64,000 nt of DNA, taken from Roseiconus lacunae. GTDB taxonomy: Bacteria > Planctomycetota > Planctomycetia > Pirellulales > Pirellulaceae. A program made the position numbers and the translations under genes. The notes beneath the pieces are model-generated. The model worked only from the letters and a program-made list of their open reading frames with translations, searched no databases and was not told where the DNA came from. The stretch's first letter is position 1, and each line of letters starts with the position of its first letter. Positions 6,827 through 17,347 of the stretch are shown piece by piece. The stretch is from contig NZ_VSZO01000012.1 of NCBI RefSeq assembly GCF_008312935.1, positions 496,001-560,000 on the forward strand, written 5' to 3'.

Positions 6827-9760
6827 CTAAGACTGGGCTGGAACGACGATGCGTTCACTGATCGAATGCAACTCCTGCAAGACCGCCCGGCACCCGTTCA
6901 AATCTTCCTCGCCGGCCAGCCTTTCCATTGCCCGCGTCGGCAGTTCGAAGTGGTCGAACCCGGCCGATCCCCCTGTGCCACGCAACCAGTGAGATAATCG
7001 TGCCAACTGCACGAAATCTCCGGTCGCAAGTGCGATGCTCATCTCATCAAGTTTTCCGCGGAAGATGCTCAGGAACTCATGAACGATCTCTCGGAACGCT
7101 TCGTCATCCATCGGCAAACTTGACTCAATTGGTTCCGATGCAACTGCCTGGCCTTGGCTTCCACTCTCGTGATTTGTTTCGGATTGGCTACTTGGCGGCG
7201 ATGGTGATTGCGTAACCGATCCGACCAAGTCGATTCTCGAAGCAAGGTGGAGCACCTGCCGCACTAAGATTTCACAGCGTGACTGCGATTCAGCTTCGGC
7301 GCTAAGTTGCAATTGTTTCGAGGGGTCAACGAAGTCCTCGAAGCCCGCGCTTCCGCCGACACCTTTCAACCAATGCGCCTCACGAGCAAGCGTGGACCAA
7401 TCCTGGTCGTCCAATAGTGTCTTCAATTTCGGTAAGCGATCTTGAAGGACGTCGACGAAATCTTGTGCGATCTCAAGAAACTCCGGATCATCGAGCGGGT
7501 AGCTACAGACGATCGGCGTTTGCTGACTAAAGTCATACTCGATGTCGCTGGAATCAGATGATGCTTCCTGTCTTTCCGCTGGCACAGACTCGGTCACTTT
7601 CTCGATCGATTCGTCCATCCCTGCTGATGGTTGAGTGTCGACTGAATGGCGCCGTGGGTTGCCGAGTTCTCCGGCGATTGTCGCCAGCAGCAAGTCAATC
7701 TTAATTGGCTTACTCAGGAATCCCGAGCAGCCCGCGTTCAAGCATTTTTCTTGATCGCCTTGCATCGCGTTCGCGGTGAGTGCATAGATAGGTGCCGTAT
7801 AGCCGGCTTTTCGGAGCGTACCGGTAGCGGTGTAACCGTCCATCACCGGCATTTGCATGTCCATCAAAATGATGTCGTAAACTTGCTCGGTCGCTTTCTC
7901 CACCGCAAGCTGACCGTTCTCGACGGCAACCACCTCAGCACCGGCTTTCCCGAGTACCAACTGAAGTAATTTTCGGTTCGGTGATCCGTCGTCAGCGACC
8001 AATATTTTGCAAGGCGGCAATTGCTGGACATCTTTTTGAATGGATGACGAAGATTCCAGTTCGGCGGCCGCCTCGACCGGGTCGATCCATTCGAATTCCT
8101 GCTCTTGTCCCAGTGGAATCTCGATAGTGAACGTTGTCCCCTTGCCGACTTCGCTGGCGAGCGAGATATGGCCGCCCATCGCCTCGGCAAGCTGCTTGCT
8201 GATCGCCAGCCCCAGGCCGGTCCCGCCGAATCGCCTCGTGATCGATGTGTCGGCCTGCTGGAATGGTTCAAAGACTTTCGCCTGCGCTTCGGGCGAAATC
8301 CCAATCCCTGTATCAATGACATCGATGGCAAGCGACCATTGTTGATGTGGCGACCGTTTTGGATCGAGAGCACGCGCGACGACCTGAACGGAACCTTCGT
8401 CGGTAAACTTAATCGCGTTGCCGGCAAGGTTCATGATCGCCTGACGCAGCCGAACGCTGTCGCCTTGAATTTCCTTGGGCAACTTACCTTCGCCACGGAA
8501 TTCCAACGCGATGCCTTTCTCGTCGGCTTTGCTTCTCAGCAGCGCAACCACGTCTTTGATAATTCGCAATGGCGAGCAGGGGCCGGACTCCAATTCCATT
8601 TGACCGGATTCGACTTTCGACAAGTCTAAAATGTCATTGATCAGCGCCAACAGATGTTCGCCGCTGCCATGAATTGTGTTTAGGTAGTCCTGTCGGTCCT
8701 CATTTGACGTATCAAACCCTCGCCGCAGCACATCGGTGTAACCTAAGATTGCGTTCATCGGCGTACGAATTTCGTGACTCATCCTTGCTAAGAATTCGCT
8801 CTTTGCCTGGTTAGCATCGTCCGCTTCACGCTTGGCAATGGAAAGGTCGCGTTTGGTTTCTTCGAGCTGCGTTACGTCATCGAAACTGACCAATACGCCT
8901 CGACATTTTCCTTGCTGACCGAGAACGGGAGAGGCGTTGGCGATCAACATCCTTGCGGGGCGATCGGGAAGATTCAATTCGACCATCGATCCGGCAACCA
9001 ACGCTTCGTCACGAACGGCTTTGTTCCAAGGCGTGACATCAACCTTGCTGAGATCCCACCCTAACTGATCGGCGTCTTTTCCGAGCAGCTTTTCACTCGG
9101 ACAGTCCAACCATTCGGAAAAAGACTGGTTGGCGAGGACAATCCTGCCTTGGCGGTCAAGCACCAATAGACCTTCGGCGAGCGAATCGAGCGCGTTTCGG
9201 ACTCGCTTAGGAACAGTTTTTGATGGATCGAGGTGAGACAACATCTTTTTCAGGTACAACTGAAACGCGATGAAGCTGAGGATTGAAACGAAAATCGTCA
9301 TCCGCATCCATGGGTCCGTGAATGTCCCCCACCAACTGTGGTCAACGATCGGACGAAAACACAGTTCGACGGTTCCCCAACGTTGTTGGCCTTTCCGAAT
9401 GGGGACTTGAATGTGCGTATCGGTTGATCGCAATGTTTCGTCATCGGGCCAATCGTTTCCGTGATCGCCGAACTCGGACATCAAACTGCCAGACGCCCGC
9501 CGCACGCCCGCAGACAGTAGATCCGGATTTCTCTTGACGGCAGATTCCAACATCGAATCAAGGCGTCGGATCTCGCCACGAGACATGTATTCGGAACTCG
9601 CCCAGGCAATGTTTTCGCAAAGGTGGGCGCGGCCGTTGCGAATTGACGTTTGAGTTTCCGGGATAATTCCGAGCAACATCGCAGTCGATAGGACGGACAT
9701 CAATAAACAAATCAACCCAAGGGAGATTCGCGTCCGCGCATGAAGTTTCAGGAATTGCAT
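6827..9760 (-). CDS. Hybrid sensor histidine kinase with REC and two HPt domains
   Basis: 977-residue membrane kinase. Order seen: TM1 (about 12-34), a periplasmic domain of about 100 residues, TM2 (about 138-158), a PAS domain (about 185-295), a short coiled coil, HisKA with the MSHEIRTPMNAILGY H-box (His329), HATPase_c with the GTGLGLAI G-box, a receiver with phospho-acceptor Asp634 and the conserved late Lys (FLSKPI), then two separate HPt domains with AHWLKG (His796) and SHWLRG (His924). Duplicated HPt modules are unusual. The start codon overlaps the stop of the upstream giant gene (TAATG), which implies coupled translation and a link in function. The terminal HPts could pass phosphate to a separate receiver; the HD-GYP regulator at 22447-23649 is the nearest candidate (inference). 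Confidence 0.93.
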   Translation of the reverse strand: MQFLKLHARTRISLGLICLLMSVLSTAMLLGIIPETQTSIRNGRAHLCENIAWASSEYMSRGEIRRLDSMLESAVKRNPDLLSAGVRRASGSLMSEFGDHGNDWPDDETLRSTDTHIQVPIRKGQQRWGTVELCFRPIVDHSWWGTFTDPWMRMTIFVSILSFIAFQLYLKKMLSHLDPSKTVPKRVRNALDSLAEGLLVLDRQGRIVLANQSFSEWLDCPSEKLLGKDADQLGWDLSKVDVTPWNKAVRDEALVAGSMVELNLPDRPARMLIANASPVLGQQGKCRGVLVSFDDVTQLEETKRDLSIAKREADDANQAKSEFLARMSHEIRTPMNAILGYTDVLRRGFDTSNEDRQDYLNTIHGSGEHLLALINDILDLSKVESGQMELESGPCSPLRIIKDVVALLRSKADEKGIALEFRGEGKLPKEIQGDSVRLRQAIMNLAGNAIKFTDEGSVQVVARALDPKRSPHQQWSLAIDVIDTGIGISPEAQAKVFEPFQQADTSITRRFGGTGLGLAISKQLAEAMGGHISLASEVGKGTTFTIEIPLGQEQEFEWIDPVEAAAELESSSSIQKDVQQLPPCKILVADDGSPNRKLLQLVLGKAGAEVVAVENGQLAVEKATEQVYDIILMDMQMPVMDGYTATGTLRKAGYTAPIYALTANAMQGDQEKCLNAGCSGFLSKPIKIDLLLATIAGELGNPRRHSVDTQPSAGMDESIEKVTESVPAERQEASSDSSDIEYDFSQQTPIVCSYPLDDPEFLEIAQDFVDVLQDRLPKLKTLLDDQDWSTLAREAHWLKGVGGSAGFEDFVDPSKQLQLSAEAESQSRCEILVRQVLHLASRIDLVGSVTQSPSPPSSQSETNHESGSQGQAVASEPIESSLPMDDEAFREIVHEFLSIFRGKLDEMSIALATGDFVQLARLSHWLRGTGGSAGFDHFELPTRAMERLAGEEDLNGCRAVLQELHSISERIVVPAQS

Positions 9761-12700
9761 TAGCTTTCGTTCCCTTCGGTCTTGGTCTCATCTCCGGTTC
9801 CTTCCGGTGAGTTTTCACGTTCATTTTTGTCGATGATGTTCTCCAACGAATCATCATCCGCATCGTCTCCTTCGCCTTCTAAATCACTGAGCACCAGCAA
9901 GGGGTCGACAAAACTCCAAGCCGGCAAATGGGCCAGTAAGCTAGTCGCCAGCAGGCCTCCGCGGACGGTCCAAACAACGTAACCAACCGATAGTGCGCTC
10001 GAAAATCCGGCGAAGGTTCCGGCCATGACATAGGTCGTTTCGGTGGGGGAGTTGATCTGTTGCTGTATCTTTGCAATGTCCTCCCACACTAACACGCTGT
10101 CGAATTGTCCCCAGGAAAGCGACGTTAATGATGCGGCATCGGTTCGTGCATCCAGCCGCTGGCGCATTCCATATTCCAATCCAGTGTCTTTGTAGTGCAG
10201 CTCGTCTTCGTGTTCAGAAAACCCGCCTGCCGCTGCGACACGATTTTCAGCACTAAAGTCGAAGTCTGATGAATCGTCTTCACTGAGAGCAACTGACGCT
10301 CGTGACTCTTGTTTCGTGTTGACCGGTTCCGTCTGAGGAACCATCACTACCGGTGCCGCATTGTCAGAGGTATCGTTCGTCGTATCGGATTCCGTTTCAG
10401 GTGAAGCCTCCTCGGCGGGCGATTCCGGCGCGGTAGGATCTTGATCGATCACGTCAGGCTGAGGCGGTAGAACCGGCACGGTGACCAGAATTTGGACGGT
10501 CGCATGATTACTCAAATGACTACCATCGCTCACCGCGTAGGTGAACGTCACCAAGCCGCTCGTTGCTGGACCAGGCGTATAAACAAATCCACCGTTGCCT
10601 CCCATCACCAGGGATCCGGACTGAGGCCCGGAGATCAAGACCGTTGATAAAGAGTCTCCTTCAATATCAGAATCGTTTTGCAAGACACCATTGGGAAGGA
10701 CGTGCAAGACTTCATCACGACTGGTCTGGTAACGATCGTTGGTCGCCGTGGGAGCATCGTTGACGGCAGCCACGTTAATCGGAACCGAAGCCGTCGTTAC
10801 GTTGACCGAATCGTCCGCTTGAATCTGTAGCGAATCGCTACCGTTGTAGTGACTGTCACCGATGTAGTTAACACCGGCGGTCGACAAAGTCGTATTCAGG
10901 CGTACAAGCGTCGATCGAATCGTGATGGTACGTGAGTTATTGCCACTCATCTCGGCGGCACTCACGCCGGATGCGACGAAGGGATTAATTCGCAGCTTGC
11001 CGTTTGCGACAGTGAACGTTACCTCGATCAAACCGGATCCCAAGTCGGCATCCGAGATCGCGATTCCGGAGATATTTAGAATCGTATCTTCGTTTGCAGT
11101 TTGTGTTCCGGGGTTGGTGATGACAGGAGGATCGTTGACCGCCGTCACCTGAATCGTTGACGTTACGACGTTTGAAGTCGCCGTCCCGTCATCGGCAACG
11201 AATGTCACGATCCGTGATGCTTCCGTCGGATTTGAAGCCGTGTTGATATAGCGAACCGTCCTCAACACCTGTTGATAGTTGGAAACAGAATCGCTTCCTG
11301 ACAGGGTCAGAATGCCGGCTGCATAGTTCGCCACGATCCCGGTCCCCGTCGTGTCGGCAGAAAGAGTCTCGAAGGCACCATCACTGAGATTCGTGATTGT
11401 GACGGTCATCGAATCGAGATTTGCGTCGTCGATGTCCGAGATCACGGCATCGGTGTGATCAACGATCGAGATCGCACCGCCACCTTCGGTAAACATTGTC
11501 TGAAAGTCACCTCCGGTTGCCGTACTGGAATCGTCGTCATCGAGATCCAGTGTGGGTCGATCGTTCTCCGGGGTGACGTTTAGCTGAATCAAGCCGTCGG
11601 CGGGTCCGGCACCAGCCGCGTCCTCGATACTGACGTTGATCTGCGAAGGGGTCGCATTGTTTTCAGTAGGTGTAAAGGCAACGTCTGCGAGTGCCGCATT
11701 AACGTCGGCCACCGAGCCGGTCACCGTCCAAACTCCCGTTCCGGTCGAATACGTGCTCGTTGCGGTTCCGAACGTCCCCGTCGTCAAGGCTCCCGTCGCG
11801 GGAAGGTTTAGTGTCAACGTCGCTGTAATCGTATCGCCCGCATCTGCTTCGGAGACAACGATATCCGCGATGGCAACGGAGGCGTCGTCCTCGTTGTAGG
11901 CGATGATTTGAGACGTATTCGTCGCGGTCGGATCGGAGTTTGCCGAGGTGACGGTGACCTGATGGCTAGGGGCGAAAATAAAACTTCGGGGCTTGGTCAC
12001 TCCCGAGATATATGCATCAACATAATTGCCGTTCACATCGTAGCGCAGAACTTCGTCGGTTTCAGAACTCGAGACGTACAACAGATCATCTGGCCCGAAA
12101 GCTATCGCCCTCGGTTTATCTAACCCTCCCGAACCAGATGTCACGAAATCATCAATGTAGGATCCATTACCCTGATCGAATCTCTTGATCGAATTGGTAT
12201 CCTGAGAGGACACATACAGTCGTCCGTCGCGACCGAAAGCCATTGAAATTGGATCATCCAATCCACCAGCGCCATCGGATACGAATTCATCGACAAAGGC
12301 TCCCGTCGACGCGTCGTACCGCAGGATGTTGTCGGACTTGTTTCCGACAACATAAAGGTGTCCATCCTTGTGAAACCAAAGGTCCATCGGACCTTCAAGT
12401 CCCCCGGAACCTGCGGCGACAAATTCGCCAAGATAGGTACCTACGCTGCCATCGTACTTGAGTACTCGATCGCCATCATAGTCGGCAACATAAAGGTGAC
12501 CGTCGGGTCCGAAAGCGATCCCTGCTGATTTACTAATCCCTCCACTACCATCCACAACAAACTCGTCGACGTACGCACCCGTCTGAGGATTAAACCGGAG
12601 CACGTTGTCACTCCCCCATCCGGTCACATAGAGCAATCCATCAATCCCGTAGGCAAAGTCGATCGTTTTGTCCAGCGATCCTCCATTGGCCAAATTGGTT

Positions 12701-15234
12701 TCGAAGGTTCCGGTTTGTGTGTCATACCTTGCCAGTGGATTTGATTCCTCGCTCCCAACAAACACATCACCGTAGTGCCATGTTCCGTCTTCGTCGGTTG
12801 CACTGACAAGGATATTATGACTCAATCCCTCCACGCTATAAGTGTGAGTCGCAGACGTCGCCGCCCCAGCATGCAGCGTGATCGTCCCATCGCCCCAATC
12901 GATCTGCCAACCCGTCAGGCTATCATCGCCCGCATCGGATGCTGCCAGATTGATGGTGTAGGCGTTTCCTTGAAGCGCCTCCGTGGCTCCCGTCACAGTG
13001 ATGGTGGGGGCGACATTATTTACGGTAACCGTCGTTGTTTGTGTGTGAATACCGCCGCGTCCGTCGCTGACACGCAGGCCGATGGTGTAGACACCGTCGT
13101 CATCGATGCCAAAACTTTGAAGTGTCGCCCACGAAAGCGTTGCGGTTGCCGACGTGGGTTCGTTCGTCTCGCCAAACACTCCGTCGTTGTCGATATCCCA
13201 CGCATACGTCAAGGTGTCGCCATTGGCATCCGATGAATCGGAACCGTCCAGGCTAAGACTTCCACCTTCGCTTATGACGTAAGCCGAACCCGCATTTGGA
13301 TCGGCAACCGGCGCGACGTTCGGAGCTCCGAAATACCGCAGGAAAACGCCTTGTGAATCGGCAGCACCGTTCCCACTCCAGACGACGACGACATTATCGG
13401 TGTCATGCATCGCGATCGAGGCATGTTCTTGAGTTCCCGAGGTGGTCGTATTAACGGCAACTTCGCTACCGATTTTTGATCCGTCGTCATCAAATGCTTG
13501 GTAGTACACACCAACATCATCGGCATCTGATTTCGTGTAGCTGATTACGAAGCGGTCGTTCTGATCCACGTCAATGGACGGATCGATTGCGGTTGAATCT
13601 GAAGTGGCTCGCGCGACCACCCAGATCGAACCTGATTCAGGGACTAGCCGATACCACACACCCTTAAAAAAAGTCGCCTCGGAACGAAAGGTAACCACAT
13701 AGTCATTGTTCGATAACATTCCGACGGCATAGTCGTACTCGGTCCCACCGCCGATTCCATTAAGATCTCGTTTCGAGTCTGTCGGTGTCACCGCACCATA
13801 GTTGTACTGGATTCCGTAGGAGTTCCCCGAATCTCTCCAGACGATCGCGTAACGTCCCGTTTGGTTGATATCGATCGCAACGTCGGATGCCGAAGCCACT
13901 GTGTCGACAGTCAATAGCGACGTTGATAGCGAATCAAGTGCCGGAACCGAGGTAAAATCAAACGTCCGTGCGAAGATGCCTTCGTTCGCACCATCGCTTT
14001 CCCACGCAAGTACGATTTGGTTGTTATCGTTGCTTGCGATGCTAACCCCGGATTGATTCCCAGCTTCTGCAAATGTATTGACCAGGATATCGTCTGCATC
14101 GATCGCTGCGCCAGTCTGATCAAAACGTCGAACATAGATTCCCTGCCCATCAATGTCAGACGAGACCCAAGCGATCGCAAACCGACCTGAGGAATCCATG
14201 GTGACAACGGGCGAACTTTGATCGCCCGTGGTCCCAGCGTTGACCTTTGTCTCGCCACCGATTTTTGCGCCGGTTGAATCAAACCTTTGAAAATAAAGGT
14301 CTGCATCGTCGTTCGATGAATGATGGTCTACCCAAACGACAACACTATTGCCGTTCCCATCGACGGCGACCGCCTGATCACTATCCTGTAGCTCTTGGTC
14401 CTGTGCGTGAGTATCGTTTACGCGTGTTTCGCCGGTCGGATTGATGTCCGGCGTCGATAGTAGGCCAAACCAAGATTGCCCGCCGAATGTATCTGCAATG
14501 CTGGTTGATTCAATCACACCAACTCGGTGCTCTAGCTCCCAATTGCCATCGAGGGACGCATGGCCTGTATCGTCATCCGATGCGGCAACATCGGCCCCTG
14601 TTAATTCGGCCAACGCGGCGACCAAGGTGCGACCGCTACCGGATTCTGCTAGCTCACACCCGTAAAGCAACAGATCGGCATTCTCACTCAGTGAACTCTG
14701 CCACTGGGAAAGGTCTGCCGCGTAACCGTCAAGGCTGTGCTGGTCGATGATCGCATTGCCGAGCCGAAGCTTTGCGTCGTTGCCGTGCGACAATAGATGA
14801 ATCGCATCGACGTTCTCGTAACCTTCCAGAATCTCGGTCACTTGATCCACACCATCTCGTGTGTGATCGAGCAAGTAGATTTGCAGTTCTCTGCCAGGAT
14901 CTTCCGTTGCGATCTCGTCGACGAGAGTCTGATAGTCGTCCACGGCAGAATCAATGAACACCAATTCAAGGCGTCGGCCTTCCTCGTTTTCGTGGACCGA
15001 CTGGACGTCATCCGTTGGTGAGGAAGAAGCTTGTTGCGCGGCTGACTGACCGTTGTCCGCCAGCCCATCGGTGGTAGGTGATTCCAGTACCTCCTCTATC
15101 CCAGGCGAGACGTCACCGCCAACGACCGGCGTGATCGGAGACGCGCTGAACATCAACCGCGGCGTCAACTCGACAACGTCGAGCGCCTTTGGACGACGAC
15201 GATCAGGATGGGTAGGCTTCTTGTGCCAAAACAT
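9760..15234 (-). CDS. Giant DUF4347 / cadherin-like surface protein
   Basis: 1,824 residues. The N-terminus carries VELTPRLMFSASP, close to the LEPR-XLL motif of planctomycete and proteobacterial giant proteins, rather than a classical signal peptide. Then: DUF4347 (about 90-250, with the HLLSHGN and LLLYGCELAESG blocks), beta repeats with alternating VVVW and FAIAW strands (about 270-640), a PKD-like domain with D.DGVFGE (about 650-725), a second PKD-like domain (about 735-810), an NHL-type propeller (about 831-1085), cadherin-like/tandem-95 repeats (about 1110-1585), a Pro/Glu/Asp linker, a hydrophobic segment with VVWTVRGGLLATSL and AWSFVDPLLVL (about 1730-1780), and an acidic tail. It overlaps the downstream kinase by one base and is divergent from TolC/HlyD genes. 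Probable exported adhesin or sensor-like surface protein; the export route is inferred. Confidence 0.9.
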   Translation of the reverse strand: MFWHKKPTHPDRRRPKALDVVELTPRLMFSASPITPVVGGDVSPGIEEVLESPTTDGLADNGQSAAQQASSSPTDDVQSVHENEEGRRLELVFIDSAVDDYQTLVDEIATEDPGRELQIYLLDHTRDGVDQVTEILEGYENVDAIHLLSHGNDAKLRLGNAIIDQHSLDGYAADLSQWQSSLSENADLLLYGCELAESGSGRTLVAALAELTGADVAASDDDTGHASLDGNWELEHRVGVIESTSIADTFGGQSWFGLLSTPDINPTGETRVNDTHAQDQELQDSDQAVAVDGNGNSVVVWVDHHSSNDDADLYFQRFDSTGAKIGGETKVNAGTTGDQSSPVVTMDSSGRFAIAWVSSDIDGQGIYVRRFDQTGAAIDADDILVNTFAEAGNQSGVSIASNDNNQIVLAWESDGANEGIFARTFDFTSVPALDSLSTSLLTVDTVASASDVAIDINQTGRYAIVWRDSGNSYGIQYNYGAVTPTDSKRDLNGIGGGTEYDYAVGMLSNNDYVVTFRSEATFFKGVWYRLVPESGSIWVVARATSDSTAIDPSIDVDQNDRFVISYTKSDADDVGVYYQAFDDDGSKIGSEVAVNTTTSGTQEHASIAMHDTDNVVVVWSGNGAADSQGVFLRYFGAPNVAPVADPNAGSAYVISEGGSLSLDGSDSSDANGDTLTYAWDIDNDGVFGETNEPTSATATLSWATLQSFGIDDDGVYTIGLRVSDGRGGIHTQTTTVTVNNVAPTITVTGATEALQGNAYTINLAASDAGDDSLTGWQIDWGDGTITLHAGAATSATHTYSVEGLSHNILVSATDEDGTWHYGDVFVGSEESNPLARYDTQTGTFETNLANGGSLDKTIDFAYGIDGLLYVTGWGSDNVLRFNPQTGAYVDEFVVDGSGGISKSAGIAFGPDGHLYVADYDGDRVLKYDGSVGTYLGEFVAAGSGGLEGPMDLWFHKDGHLYVVGNKSDNILRYDASTGAFVDEFVSDGAGGLDDPISMAFGRDGRLYVSSQDTNSIKRFDQGNGSYIDDFVTSGSGGLDKPRAIAFGPDDLLYVSSSETDEVLRYDVNGNYVDAYISGVTKPRSFIFAPSHQVTVTSANSDPTATNTSQIIAYNEDDASVAIADIVVSEADAGDTITATLTLNLPATGALTTGTFGTATSTYSTGTGVWTVTGSVADVNAALADVAFTPTENNATPSQINVSIEDAAGAGPADGLIQLNVTPENDRPTLDLDDDDSSTATGGDFQTMFTEGGGAISIVDHTDAVISDIDDANLDSMTVTITNLSDGAFETLSADTTGTGIVANYAAGILTLSGSDSVSNYQQVLRTVRYINTASNPTEASRIVTFVADDGTATSNVVTSTIQVTAVNDPPVITNPGTQTANEDTILNISGIAISDADLGSGLIEVTFTVANGKLRINPFVASGVSAAEMSGNNSRTITIRSTLVRLNTTLSTAGVNYIGDSHYNGSDSLQIQADDSVNVTTASVPINVAAVNDAPTATNDRYQTSRDEVLHVLPNGVLQNDSDIEGDSLSTVLISGPQSGSLVMGGNGGFVYTPGPATSGLVTFTYAVSDGSHLSNHATVQILVTVPVLPPQPDVIDQDPTAPESPAEEASPETESDTTNDTSDNAAPVVMVPQTEPVNTKQESRASVALSEDDSSDFDFSAENRVAAAGGFSEHEDELHYKDTGLEYGMRQRLDARTDAASLTSLSWGQFDSVLVWEDIAKIQQQINSPTETTYVMAGTFAGFSSALSVGYVVWTVRGGLLATSLLAHLPAWSFVDPLLVLSDLEGEGDDADDDSLENIIDKNERENSPEGTGDETKTEGNES

Positions 15235-15512
15235 TTCTAGGGTATGACCGAACTGGACAACTGGAGGACCTTGAAACGTAGGTCAGATTCCGTGTGTGAA
15301 CGATCTTGATCATTTCCAGTTGATGCGGTCACGTTCGAGTTGTCCGGTTGCATCGGTCGGACGATTTAGTCAATGGATACTCGCTCCTCCAACGAAGACG
15401 GCCAAGAATGTCTGCGGCTCCGTCATCCGAGGTTGCTTTCGATGTAGGCATCTCGTTGATGAACCGATGATACGTTCACGAGGTCGATCACTCGATCGAT
15501 GACCGTGCTCTT
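15235..15512. promoter_or_regulatory. Shared divergent control region of the export cluster
   Basis: 278 bp between the divergent starts of the giant protein and the TolC-like gene. Both transcripts must begin here or nearby. No clear operator palindrome was found by eye. The arrangement suggests that both arms could be controlled together. Confidence 0.4.
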
Positions 15513-17219
15513 GTGGAAGAAACTGCCGACGTGCGAATCTGGTTCAGCCTAACGATGATGCTGCTTGCGGCCCCTACTTGGGTTGCATCGCATTTGCACG
15601 CGCAGACCGCCCCTACGGGGATCGCCGCCCTCCTCCGGCCAGAGTCTCAGTCACCGACTCTGACTCCATCTTCGATCCAACAGTCGCTTGCCTCTGTCGA
15701 TCAACCGCCAACCGTTACCCAGTTCGAACCGTGGTGGAAATCAATCGCTACGATCCCGTTCCATCTCTCAGAAAATACGTTGCGAGTCGATGGTGACACG
15801 TTGATCCTAGAAGCGCTCCAGCACAGCTATCACATCGCGGCACTTCGAGAGAACATCACGATCGCACAAACGGGAATCTGCCGCGCCGCGGCGGATTTTG
15901 ATCCGTCAACCTTTGTCGAATCAAAGTTTGTTCGCACCAGCGTTCCGACCGGCAGTACCTTGGACGCAGGGTCTGGGATCGACCGTCTTCGCGAAGAGGA
16001 CTTTCGGGTGAACGGTGGCTTCCGTCGGAAAACGATTCGCGGGGGTCGATTCGAAGTCGCTCAGCGACTGGGACTGCAGGACAGTAACTCTGAATTTTTT
16101 ACGCCGACCCAGCAAGGGAACTCGCGTCTAACGTTCAGCTTCAATCAGCCCCTGCTAAACGGCGCCGGGGAATCGTTCAATCGCAGCCTGATCGTGCTGG
16201 CGCAGCTTGATACCGACATCGCCCGTCAGAAGACGACAACGGGGATTCAGAATCACTTGCTCGCGATTCAAGAAGCGATGTGGAATCTGTATTTCCAACG
16301 GATTTCCATGTTGCTACGGATTCGCCATCTGCAACAAGCCAACTCGATTCATCAATGGCTTGAAAAGCGTCAGGAACTCGATTCACTGATCAGTCAATTG
16401 AAGCGAGCCGAATCCGCGGTGGCTTCGCGAAAGGCAGAGCTATCCCGCGCAGTCACCTCAATCCGCAACGCGGAAGACCGCTTGCGATCCCTCGTCAATT
16501 CACCGAGTTTGACTGCGGATCGATCGCTCGAAATCATACCCACCGTCCCTCCATCAACGGCATTTGTTCCGATCAAAATGGAAGATGCGATCGTGACTGC
16601 ACTCGAAAGCCGTAGCGAAATCGTAGAGCTGGGATTTGAACTCGATAGCACGCGGGTTCGCCTAGACATCGCCCGCAATGACATGCTTCCTGTGTTGGAT
16701 TTGGTTTTGGAAAGCTATCTCAGTGGATTGCGAGGCCGCTACGACGTCGGACGATCTTGGGTCGATCAGTTCAGTCGCGGGGAGCCGAGTTATGCGGCCG
16801 GTCTGCAGTTTGAAATGCCGGTCGGGCGAAGAGCCGCTTGTGCCGACATTCGCCGCCGACAATCCCAGTTGCGTCAGCTCGCTCATCGTCTAAGTGAAAC
16901 GATTGCTCAACTTGAAAGCGAGGTATCGGCGGCTGTTCGGGAAGTTCAGACCAGCCATCGTGAGATGATGTCGCGACAGGTCGCGATGCAATCCGCCGCA
17001 GAATATGTCAATCTCGTTTCCAATCGTTGGCATGAACTTCCTGGTGAGGGCTATTCCTCAAACGCAATTTTGGAAGACCTTCTCGATGCCCAAGATCGTT
17101 TGCTTAACGAAGAGGTCGCGTTGGCGAACGCACGGGTATCGTACGTACTCAGTACAATCCAATTGAAGCGTGCAACCGGAACTCTACTCGAGATTCATCC
17201 CCTCTCGCAGAGCCAATGA
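15513..17219 (+). CDS. TolC-family outer-membrane channel protein
   Basis: 568-residue outer-membrane efflux protein (OEP/TolC type). It begins with a hydrophobic export signal (FSLTMMLLAAPTWVASHLHA) and continues with long helical hairpins typical of TolC periplasmic barrels, including the AVTSIRNAEDRLRSLVNSP block and a second repeat with LNEEVALANARVSYVLS near the C-terminus. Two copies of the OEP repeat fit the usual architecture. The start is uncertain: GTG at 15513 gives 568 residues, while GTG at 15531 is preceded by GGAAG (15515-15519) and starts directly at the signal peptide. It is the first gene of the plus-strand arm and would provide the outer-membrane exit for the adaptors encoded after it. 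Confidence 0.9.
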   Translation: MEETADVRIWFSLTMMLLAAPTWVASHLHAQTAPTGIAALLRPESQSPTLTPSSIQQSLASVDQPPTVTQFEPWWKSIATIPFHLSENTLRVDGDTLILEALQHSYHIAALRENITIAQTGICRAAADFDPSTFVESKFVRTSVPTGSTLDAGSGIDRLREEDFRVNGGFRRKTIRGGRFEVAQRLGLQDSNSEFFTPTQQGNSRLTFSFNQPLLNGAGESFNRSLIVLAQLDTDIARQKTTTGIQNHLLAIQEAMWNLYFQRISMLLRIRHLQQANSIHQWLEKRQELDSLISQLKRAESAVASRKAELSRAVTSIRNAEDRLRSLVNSPSLTADRSLEIIPTVPPSTAFVPIKMEDAIVTALESRSEIVELGFELDSTRVRLDIARNDMLPVLDLVLESYLSGLRGRYDVGRSWVDQFSRGEPSYAAGLQFEMPVGRRAACADIRRRQSQLRQLAHRLSETIAQLESEVSAAVREVQTSHREMMSRQVAMQSAAEYVNLVSNRWHELPGEGYSSNAILEDLLDAQDRLLNEEVALANARVSYVLSTIQLKRATGTLLEIHPLSQSQ

Positions 17220-17347
17220 TGGCTCCAAAGTGCTTTTCTTAGGACTGCACCGGACCGACCTCCCGCGACGGCAAGAACTGTGACCTACGGTTGGGCTGAT
17301 TGATTACCAGATCATCGGCCCGTCTTGCTCCGTCCTTAGGTCCATTC

